A stretch of 64,000 bases of DNA from Thermoleophilum album (GTDB lineage Bacteria > Actinomycetota > Thermoleophilia > Solirubrobacterales > Thermoleophilaceae). The stretch is from the NCBI RefSeq assembly GCF_028867705.1, contig NZ_CP066171.1, positions 1,364,001-1,428,000 of the forward strand, written 5' to 3'. Numbering within the stretch: the first letter of the stretch is position 1; the number at the start of each line of letters is the position of its first letter. Both the position numbers and the translations under genes were made by a program. The notes below the pieces were generated by a model. The model saw only the letters and a program-made list of their open reading frames with translations, did no database searches and was not told the origin of the DNA. Below are positions 8,349 to 14,695 of the stretch, one piece after another.

Positions 8349-9239
8349 CTAGGCGACGAGCTCGCGCCGGGCCATTGCTGCGCGCAGCGCCCACAAGGCC
8401 GCGCCGGCCCAAACGGCTAGCTGCGCTTTCCACCACCAGCTGATGCAATCGGGAGAGGAGAAGGAGCTGGCCCCGCAAAAGTGCTGCTGCCATTTGATCT
8501 GGAGTATCGGGTCGATGCGGTACTGCCAGGCAAGCGCGGAAAGGCCCGAGTTGTCCGAGATCAAGCTGTCGAGCATGGGGCTGATCGCGAAGTGGGCGAC
8601 GAGCAGTGCGCTAGCTAGTGCGTAGGCCACGGTGCGCGATCGGATCAAGAGCCCGAGCAGCGCCCCGAACGCCGCCACCGGCAACAGCACAGGTATGCGG
8701 ACTAGCGCCAGCAGCACTGCTTCGACACCTGGCGCCACGTCGAGCCGGGGAATTTCCCGGTACATGTCCGGATAGGTGGTGTAGTCGGATGGTGCGAACG
8801 ACGGCTTGAAGCCCGCGAATGGCGCGAGCACGAGGATCAACACAACCGAGACAACGACAACGAGCACACAGATCAGCGCGAGCGATATCGCCTTCGACAA
8901 CCAGTAGCGCCGCCAACCACCAACTCGGTGCAGCGTGACCCATGCACCGCCCCGCTCGCGGTCCTCAGCGGTAAGCGCCACGCCCAAAAGCAGCGCCGAC
9001 AGAAGATGCATGCCGAACGCAGCGACGTCACGAGCCAGGACTATCGGCACCACATCGAGCAGCGACGGGTGGAGCGGATGGTTGTAGGGGTTGGGCTCGT
9101 TCAGGATGATCCTGTTCGGTTGCGGGATGTCGAGCGCGGTGACAATGAAGAACGCCATCGCTGCGAGCACACCCAGCCCGCGCCAGCCCGAAAGCAGCCA
9201 GCGCAACTCGTAGCGCGAAAGCGCAAACGCCGCTCTCAC
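8349..9239 (-). CDS. ABC-2 type transporter permease
   Basis: A 296-residue integral membrane protein with about six hydrophobic segments (for example LISLALICVLVVVVSVVLILVL-like stretches after residue 120, and VRIPVLLPVAAFGALLGLLI). It has the charged cytosolic loop RERGGAWVTLHRVGGWRRYW, typical of ABC-2 permeases that couple to their ATPase. The GTG start at 9237-9239 overlaps the ATPase stop in GTGA, so translation is coupled; the longer open frame upstream lies entirely within the ATPase gene. A large extracytoplasmic loop (PFAGFKPSFAPSDYTTYPDM) follows the middle membrane segment. Last gene of a four-gene operon; substrate unknown. Confidence 0.75.
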   Translation of the reverse strand: MRAAFALSRYELRWLLSGWRGLGVLAAMAFFIVTALDIPQPNRIILNEPNPYNHPLHPSLLDVVPIVLARDVAAFGMHLLSALLLGVALTAEDRERGGAWVTLHRVGGWRRYWLSKAISLALICVLVVVVSVVLILVLAPFAGFKPSFAPSDYTTYPDMYREIPRLDVAPGVEAVLLALVRIPVLLPVAAFGALLGLLIRSRTVAYALASALLVAHFAISPMLDSLISDNSGLSALAWQYRIDPILQIKWQQHFCGASSFSSPDCISWWWKAQLAVWAGAALWALRAAMARRELVA

Positions 9240-10198
9240 AGCACCGCACCCCCGTCCAGCAGCCGCAGAAACTCGGCCTCCAGCGACGCCCGCGCCGGCC
9301 GAAACTCGCACACCCCCACACCGCCCGCAACGAGCTCGGCGAGCAGCTCGGGAAGCGGCCGCGCCACGCGCACCAACAGCTCTCCCGTCTCCTCGAGCGC
9401 TTCCACCACCCACCCGCGCCCGGCCGCAAGCGCACGCAAACGCTCCTCATCGGCCCCCGTGGCACAGCGCACAAGCGCCCCCTCCAGATCCCGCAACTCA
9501 AGCACCTTCCGAACCTCGCCCCGCGCCACCAAAAGCACCCGATCACACAACCGCTCAACCTCCGTCAGCATGTGGCTCGCCAACACAATCGCGATCCCAT
9601 GCTCGTCAGCGAGCCTGCGCAAAAGCCCGCGCAACGCCACGATCGCCTCCGGATCGAGACCGTTCGTCGGCTCGTCCAACACCAAAAGCCGCGGATCCTC
9701 CATCAACGCCTGCGCCAGATAAAGACGCTGGCGCATACCGTGCGAAAACCCCCGCACCGGCTTGCGCGACCCAGGATCCAGCCCAACCAACCGCAACGTC
9801 TCCTCGATCTTCCCGCGATCCGCAACCCCCCGCACCGACGCCAAAAGCTCGAGATTCCGCCGCGCCGACAGCTCCGGCACCATCCCCATCTGCTCAGCCA
9901 CCAACCCAAGCCCCACCGGCACCCTCGCCCGCGGATCGCAACCAAACACCCTCACCTCGCCCTCGCTAGGCGGCGTGAGCCCACACACCATCTTCAAAAA
10001 CGTCGACTTCCCCGCCCCATTCGGACCGATGAAGCCAAGCACATCGCCCGCACACAACTCCACACTCACACCACGGATCGCCCACTGGCTCCCATAACGG
10101 CGACCAAGATTGCGAGTCACAAGCACCGGATCCCCGGCGACACCAGCCGCGGCCCTCGATGGCTGGATAGTGGCGGAAACAGATACCTGTGCCGTCAC
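9236..10198 (-). CDS. ABC transporter ATP-binding protein
   Basis: A 320-residue ATPase. Walker A is GFIGPNGAGKST near residue 59, the signature is GFSHGMRQRLYLAQAL near residue 150, Walker B is LLVLDEPTNGLD, and the switch His is in IVLASHMLTEVE. The signature motif is FSHGM rather than LSGGQ, as is common in CcmA/NatA-type drug and peptide exporters. A C-terminal domain of about 85 residues follows the nucleotide-binding domain. It would power the two permeases encoded on either side. The coding strand is strongly enriched in G and T at silent positions compared with core genes of the window. Confidence 0.9.
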   Translation of the reverse strand: MTAQVSVSATIQPSRAAAGVAGDPVLVTRNLGRRYGSQWAIRGVSVELCAGDVLGFIGPNGAGKSTFLKMVCGLTPPSEGEVRVFGCDPRARVPVGLGLVAEQMGMVPELSARRNLELLASVRGVADRGKIEETLRLVGLDPGSRKPVRGFSHGMRQRLYLAQALMEDPRLLVLDEPTNGLDPEAIVALRGLLRRLADEHGIAIVLASHMLTEVERLCDRVLLVARGEVRKVLELRDLEGALVRCATGADEERLRALAAGRGWVVEALEETGELLVRVARPLPELLAELVAGGVGVCEFRPARASLEAEFLRLLDGGAVL

Positions 10199-10241
10199 GA
10201 CACGACCTCCTTACCTTCCAGACAGCTAACCGTCCCGTCGA

Positions 10242-11201
10242 TCACGCGCGCGCCTCCTGGCGCCACGCAGCCACACATACGAATAACAATGACACCACAA
10301 GCAGCGATAGGAACACCCCGAAAGGAACCACCCACAGCCACGGCGCGTCGAACGTGGCCACGATCTTGCTGTACACCGGTGCGACCTCCAAGTACGGCTG
10401 GAAAGAAAACCACTTCCCCCACGGCATTTGCGACCTGAACGGGTTCAACATCGGCCACATACAAAGCGTGAACACAAGCAGTGTCGGCACGATCGGTCGC
10501 GCCACAACCTGACCTATCGCACAGCCAAGCGCAGCAACCGCCGCGCACGCAACCGCACCCAACACAACCGTCACCAGATCACACACAAGCGGCGAGAAAT
10601 GCCACAAACCGGGTGTGGGAAAACCCATCTCGTAGGGTGGGATAACAGTGCGCGGATCGTACCCCATCTCGACCGCAGCCCGAAAAGCGCCCGGCCGAAT
10701 CAGCGCGTGATCACGCCACGGCAGGGTCAAAAGATTCAACACCACAAGCGCACAACCAACCAGCGTGCCCACAAAACCAGCCGCCAACGACCCCGCAACA
10801 GTACGCACAACCGCAAGCCGCACACCCCGCAACCCCCGCACCGCATACAACACATCCTCCCCACGACCACGCCCCACAGCCGTCAACGCCCCACCAACCG
10901 CAAACCCAAGCAACGGAAGCCCCCAAGCGAAGAGGCTCTCTCTGGTGCTGCACGTAAGCGCCCCAAACGCTCCCCGCGCCTCGCTCCCCGAGCAACCCAC
11001 CCCCTGGCGCGAGTTCAAATACATAGCAACCACAAGCACCAGGCCCGCAGCCACCACCACTAGGCGTGCGACGCAACGCCGAGCCAACGCCAAAACCACG
11101 CGCGCCGTACGCACACCCACACGACCGTGTCGCACCGCGCCGCCCCGGGCAAAATGCCCAGGGCGGCCGGCACGAGCAACTACACCACTAGCCATCACCA
11201 A
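10242..11201 (-). CDS. ABC transporter permease, first of pair
   Basis: A multi-pass membrane protein of up to 319 residues with about six hydrophobic segments: LVVVAAGLVLVVAMYL near residue 50, FAWGLPLLGFAVGGAL, AGSLAAGFVGTLVGCALVVL, and three near the C-terminus ending FGVFLSLLVVSLLFVCVAAW. An extracytoplasmic loop between the third and fourth holds YDPRTVIPPYEMGFPTPGLW. It has the layout of an ABC-2 permease but only weak sequence resemblance to known families. The start is uncertain: the long N-terminus is basic, and a start some 30 codons later is possible. It sits 43 bases before the ATPase gene and 18 bases after the small exported protein. Confidence 0.65.
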   Translation of the reverse strand: MVMASGVVARAGRPGHFARGGAVRHGRVGVRTARVVLALARRCVARLVVVAAGLVLVVAMYLNSRQGVGCSGSEARGAFGALTCSTRESLFAWGLPLLGFAVGGALTAVGRGRGEDVLYAVRGLRGVRLAVVRTVAGSLAAGFVGTLVGCALVVLNLLTLPWRDHALIRPGAFRAAVEMGYDPRTVIPPYEMGFPTPGLWHFSPLVCDLVTVVLGAVACAAVAALGCAIGQVVARPIVPTLLVFTLCMWPMLNPFRSQMPWGKWFSFQPYLEVAPVYSKIVATFDAPWLWVVPFGVFLSLLVVSLLFVCVAAWRQEARA

Positions 11202-11219
11202 ACACTCGCCGCACTAGCA

Positions 11220-11630
11220 CTACGGGCAGCGGAAGCGCAGCCGCAAACGGATGTGATCGGTGTCGAGACCAGAACTGTCGGTATAGATGCCGGGATACAT
11301 GCGGTCCCTACCAGCGATCCAGCCGTTGTCGGCCTGACCCTTTTCGAGCTTGGCGGACTCCCAACGCACATCGCCGCTCTTGCCGCGACGGACTTGCACT
11401 TTTGCCCAGCCTCCATCGTCGATGAAAAGCACACGCACTCCAATGCTGCGACAGCGCTGGATTGCGAAGCTGAGCGTTGTGCAATATCTCCAGCCCCATC
11501 GGTCGGTGCTGCACGCCAGCTCCACCACCGTGTCGGCGCTCGCCGTCGCCACCGGCCCGGCCGTAGCAACAGCCCCACACGCTGCGAGCGTTGCGGCTGA
11601 CGCCGCGACACACCTGCGCAACCTCTTCAC
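11220..11630 (-). CDS. Small exported Cys-containing protein of unknown function
   Basis: A GTG start at 11628-11630 with AAGGGAG eight bases before it gives 136 residues. The N-terminus is a clear signal peptide: KRLRR, then a hydrophobic Ala-rich core ending about residue 30 near TASADTVV. The mature part has four Cys (in ELACSTDRWGWRYCTT, IQRCRSIG and the final RFRCP), which could form two disulfides, and ends in a basic beta-like segment HIRLRLRFRCP. I recognise no family. As first gene of the ABC operon it may be the exported cargo, a surface partner or a resistance factor; the sequence does not decide. Confidence 0.6.
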   Translation of the reverse strand: MKRLRRCVAASAATLAACGAVATAGPVATASADTVVELACSTDRWGWRYCTTLSFAIQRCRSIGVRVLFIDDGGWAKVQVRRGKSGDVRWESAKLEKGQADNGWIAGRDRMYPGIYTDSSGLDTDHIRLRLRFRCP

Positions 11631-11680
11631 CTGTCTTACTCCCTTTCCTGCGCACTCGAACCAACATGTGCGGCCACAGA

Positions 11681-11704
11681 CCATTAGGCCATTGGGTCAT
11701 TGGG
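11681..11704. repeat. Three tandem 8-base repeats
   Basis: CCATTAGG, CCATTGGG and TCATTGGG follow each other without gaps, 51 bases upstream of the GTG of the small exported protein. They could be part of its leader or promoter; too short to assign. Confidence 0.5.
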
Positions 11705-11870
11705 CCACGCCGCCTCGCGACAAGCGAGCAGGCGGCCGGCACCCTAGCACACACATCTGACGCACACAACGCTCGACACCCGCACCGAACAACGCTCTTT
11801 CACACGCAGCCCAAGATCCATACCGTGTAGGTAACTCGGCTTCTAATACGCGCGCGCTTATCACACACAA

Positions 11871-11923
11871 CCATCACACGCAATGATGGAAATCCACCAT
11901 CGACTGATGGCGGACAACCATCA
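11871..11923. promoter_or_regulatory. Operator-like array B, upstream of the ABC operon
   Basis: Five half-sites alternate in orientation: CCATCA at 11871, TGATGG at 11884, CCATC at 11897, TGATGG at 11905 and CCATCA at 11918. Neighbouring half-sites start 13 bases apart, except 8 between the third and fourth. The two outer pairs are perfect 6-bp dyads. The array lies about 240 bases before the start of the exported-protein gene and resembles the array upstream of the HEPN gene. No regulator gene is adjacent. Confidence 0.55.
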
Positions 11924-12006
11924 TCGATACGCGCAACGGTTGCAGCGGCCGCGAGGCGCCACCGCCCCTCCCCAACCAGCGCCCCTGCCCCAGAACACCA
12001 AGCCAG

Positions 12007-12080
12007 CGCCCCCGGCAGGATTCGAACCTGCGACCTAGGGATTAGAAGTCCCTCGCTCTGATCCGCTGAGCTACGGGGGC
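12007..12080 (-). tRNA. tRNA-Arg (anticodon TCT)
   Basis: A 74-base cloverleaf: acceptor GCCCCCG pairs with CGGGGGC, the anticodon stem is AGGGA/TCCCT around loop CTTCTAA (anticodon at 12044-12046), and the T arm contains GGTTCGAATCC. CCA is not encoded. It reads AGA (and possibly AGG), rare codons in this GC-rich genome. Confidence 0.93.
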
Positions 12081-12095
12081 CCGCGCACAGCGCAA

Positions 12096-12169
12096 TCGGG
12101 GCGGCCGGATTCGAACCGGCGACTTCGCGCCCCCAAAGCGCGCGCTCTACCAGGCTGAGCTACGCCCCG
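12096..12169 (-). tRNA. tRNA-Pro (anticodon TGG)
   Basis: A 74-base cloverleaf beginning CGGGGCG, pairing with CGCCCCG. The anticodon stem is CGCGC/GCGCG around loop TTTGGGG (anticodon at 12133-12135), and the T loop is GGTTCGAATCC. CCA is not encoded. It lies 15 bases upstream of tRNA-Arg and may be co-transcribed with it. Confidence 0.93.
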
Positions 12170-12248
12170 TGCAAACGAAGTGTACGCCCCGCCAGCGGGC
12201 CTGCGGTTAGCGCCGCAAGTGCACGAGCGGCGGTAGGGTGCCGAGCTG

Positions 12249-13559
12249 ATGCCTGAGGTCACCCCCTTCCCTGCGCTGCGCTACGAGCCGGCACGCGCCG
12301 GCCGCCTCGACGAGCTCGTCGCGCCCCCCTATGACGTCGTCGACCCGGCGTGGCGACGCTCGCTCCTAGCCACCAACCCACGCAACGTCGTCGCCATCGA
12401 CCTCCCCCACGACGACCCCGACCACCCCGAGCGCGCTGGCGACGACCCCTACACGAAAGCCGCGGAAACCGTCGCCCGCTGGCTGCGCGAAGGCATCCTC
12501 GTGCGCGAAGAAAAGCCTGCTTTGTGGGTGATGCGCCAACGCTTCACCGCCCCCGACGGCCAGCTCCGAACCCGCACGGGTTTCTTCGCGCGCGTGCGCG
12601 TCGAGCCCCACGACGGGACGATCCGCCCCCACGAGCGCACCCAACCCGGCCCCAAAGAGGACCGGCTGCGCCTAACCCGCGCCACGCGGCTCAACCTCTC
12701 ACCGATCTTCAGCGTCTTCCCTGATCCCGACGGCGGTGCGCGCGCCGCGCTCGCAGCCGTCGCCGACCGCGAGCCGGCCGGGAGGTTCGTCGAGCACGAC
12801 GGCACCAGCACGACCTTCTGGCGCGTCGACGACCCCGCCACGATCGAGCAGCTCACGAAGCTCGCCGCGCGCAGCGAACTGTTGATCGCCGACGGCCACC
12901 ACCGCTACGAAACAGCCCGCACCTACGCGCGCGAGGTGGGCGGCGAGGGGCCACACCAGCGCACGCTGATGTTCCTCTGTCCCCTCTCCGACCCGGGGCT
13001 CGAGCTCTATCCGATCCACCGCCTGCTCACTGGCATCGACGCCGAGCGCCGGCGTGCGCTGTGGCAAACGCTGGAAGCGTTCTTCGACCTCGAAGACCGT
13101 GATCCGCCGGCGCCCAGCGACGCGACCGACGCCGGCAGCACGGTCAGCGGCTTCATCCCCGGGCGCTTCGGCGTCGTCGATCCAGCGAGCGGCCGCAGCG
13201 TGGTGGCAACACTGCGACGCGACGCCGCCCAGGCGGAGCTTGCGCAGCTCCCTCCCGCCCTGCGCGAACTCGACGCCGCGATCCTCGAGCACCTAGTGCT
13301 GCGCCGCGCGCTCGCACTCAGCGACGAGGACATCGCCAACAAGCGCGGGATCAGCTACACACCACGGTTCGAGCGCGCGCTGCAAGCAGTGGCGACCGGC
13401 GATGCGGATGTCGCCTTCCTCCTGCGCGCGACACCGATCGAACAGGTGCGCGCGATCGCTGCCGACGGTGTGCCGATGCCGCCAAAGTCGACCTTCTTCT
13501 ACCCGAAGGTGCCGACGGGGATCGTCTTCAACCCGCTCGACGAGCGCTTCGAACAGTGA
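12249..13559 (+). CDS. DUF1015 family protein (SerK/SbnI-like kinase family)
   Basis: 436 residues spanning the whole DUF1015 domain. Family hallmarks are the opening TPFPALRYEPARAGRLDELVAPPYDVVD, ATNPRNVVAIDLP, the central ADGHHRYETARTY near residue 215, and the C-terminal PPKSTFFYPKVPTGIVFNPL. Some archaeal and staphylococcal relatives (SerK, SbnI) phosphorylate free serine; whether this bacterial form does so is untested. It starts at ATG 12249, just after the tRNA genes and on the opposite strand, and is followed 13 bases later by the adenosyltransferase gene, so the two are probably co-transcribed. Confidence 0.85.
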   Translation: MPEVTPFPALRYEPARAGRLDELVAPPYDVVDPAWRRSLLATNPRNVVAIDLPHDDPDHPERAGDDPYTKAAETVARWLREGILVREEKPALWVMRQRFTAPDGQLRTRTGFFARVRVEPHDGTIRPHERTQPGPKEDRLRLTRATRLNLSPIFSVFPDPDGGARAALAAVADREPAGRFVEHDGTSTTFWRVDDPATIEQLTKLAARSELLIADGHHRYETARTYAREVGGEGPHQRTLMFLCPLSDPGLELYPIHRLLTGIDAERRRALWQTLEAFFDLEDRDPPAPSDATDAGSTVSGFIPGRFGVVDPASGRSVVATLRRDAAQAELAQLPPALRELDAAILEHLVLRRALALSDEDIANKRGISYTPRFERALQAVATGDADVAFLLRATPIEQVRAIAADGVPMPPKSTFFYPKVPTGIVFNPLDERFEQ

Positions 13560-13572
13560 CTAGCTGCGCGCG

Positions 13573-14130
13573 ATGAAGATCTATACGCGTAAAGGCGACG
13601 ACGGCACCACTGGCCTGTGGTACGGCGGACGGGTGCCGAAAGACTCGCCGCGGCCCGAGGCCTACGGCACCGTCGACGAGGCCGGTTCCGCGCTCGCGCT
13701 TTGCCGCGCCGCGTGCGATCGCGACAGCGAGCTGCACCGCGACATCTTGTGGCTGCAGCGCCAGTTGTTCGTGTGCGGCGCGCAACTAGCCACCGCGCCG
13801 TCGGCTGCCTCGCGGCTCGAGCCCGGCGTGTCGCGCATCGAACCGCAAGCCGTCGAGGAACTTGAGCGGATGATCGACCGCTACATGGAGCGTGTCGATC
13901 TGCCCCCGAAGTTCGTGATACCGGGCGGAACCGAGCTCTCGGCGCGGCTCGACTTCGCGCGCACCGTTCTGCGGCGGGCGGAGCGTCGCGTCGCCGCGCT
14001 CGTCGCTGCGGGCGAGCTCGACGACGCCACGCTGGTCGCCTTTCTCAACCGTGCTTCGGACGCGGTGTGGGCGATGGCGCGCTACGCCGACGAGCCGCAG
14101 CCCGAACTCTTCGAAGGTCGCGGCACATGA
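13573..14130 (+). CDS. Cob(I)alamin adenosyltransferase, PduO type
   Basis: 185 residues. Enzymes of this family transfer the adenosyl group of ATP to cob(I)alamin, making coenzyme B12. The N-terminal nucleotide-binding motif is YTRKGDDGTTGLWYGGRVPK, followed by YGTVDEAGSALALCRAA. The later conserved region VIPGGTELSARLDFARTVLRRAERR has the Arg residues that bind ATP and the Asp of the base-off cobalamin site. Length and order match PduO/MMAB proteins. Nothing else for cobalamin is nearby, so it may serve methylmalonyl-CoA mutase or ribonucleotide reductase elsewhere. Confidence 0.9.
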   Translation: MKIYTRKGDDGTTGLWYGGRVPKDSPRPEAYGTVDEAGSALALCRAACDRDSELHRDILWLQRQLFVCGAQLATAPSAASRLEPGVSRIEPQAVEELERMIDRYMERVDLPPKFVIPGGTELSARLDFARTVLRRAERRVAALVAAGELDDATLVAFLNRASDAVWAMARYADEPQPELFEGRGT

Positions 14131-14205
14131 CGCGGACTCGCGGTCGGTCGCGGGACGGGTGCCAAGGAATCTCGTAGCGTCAGCGAGCGGGAGGTAGTGC
14201 AAGCG

Positions 14206-14601
14206 ATGAAAGCAGTGGCGCGCAGACTCGACGACGGCTACCAGCACGAGGTGTCGATCCGACACCACCGCTTCTTGACCGACGAACCCCCATCCAACGG
14301 TGGACGCGACAGCGGACCGACACCGTTGGAACTGTTGGCGGCCGCGCTCGCCTCGTGCAGCGCGATCACGCTCGAGATGTACGCCAAGCGCAAGGGTTGG
14401 GATGTAGGTCGGGTTGAGGTCGAGGTGGACTACGAACCGGCGCAGCGCGGTGCACCGACGCGCTTCGACATCACGGTCAAGCTCCCACGCCATCTGAGCG
14501 AAGAGCAGCAGGAGCGGCTGATGCAGATAGTCGCCAAGTGCCCCGTGCACCGCACGCTCGAGGGCGAGGCGATGTTCCGTGAAGAGCTGAAGCTCGTTTG
14601 A
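14206..14601 (+). CDS. OsmC/Ohr family protein
   Basis: 131 residues of the OsmC fold, an organic-hydroperoxide peroxidase family that uses two Cys thiols. The first Cys is in LAAALASCSAITLEMYAKRKGW on the long helix and the second in MQIVAKCPVHRTLEG. The sequence reads as the YhfA/OsmC-like subgroup rather than Ohr. The ATG at 14206 is 11 bases after GGGAGG; a GTG at 14197 is also in frame but too close to that site. It stands alone between the adenosyltransferase and the large c-di-GMP protein. Confidence 0.85.
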   Translation: MKAVARRLDDGYQHEVSIRHHRFLTDEPPSNGGRDSGPTPLELLAAALASCSAITLEMYAKRKGWDVGRVEVEVDYEPAQRGAPTRFDITVKLPRHLSEEQQERLMQIVAKCPVHRTLEGEAMFREELKLV

Positions 14602-14695
14602 ACGGCCGCTGGCCAGGACGCGCGAGCGCCTCGCGCGCTCGGGAACGTCGCCACTGAAGCGGCGGACACGCGCGCGAAGGCGTGCAGGACTCAAG

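Larger units (their letters stand above)
11631..12006. other. Regulatory/intergenic region between ABC operon and tRNA genes
   Basis: No gene is supported. It holds the octamer repeats (11681-11704), the half-site array (11871-11923) and the putative operon promoter. It ends at the 3' end of tRNA-Arg. Confidence 0.45.

Noticed and set aside
10428-11063. 211-codon plus-strand frame rich in Arg, His, Thr and Asn
   Set aside because: It is the C/A-rich complement of the permease gene; no ribosome site or domain.
8093-11923. The two half-site arrays as a CRISPR or transposon end pair
   Set aside because: Only short half-sites are shared, no spacer-repeat structure, no transposase, and no target duplication visible.
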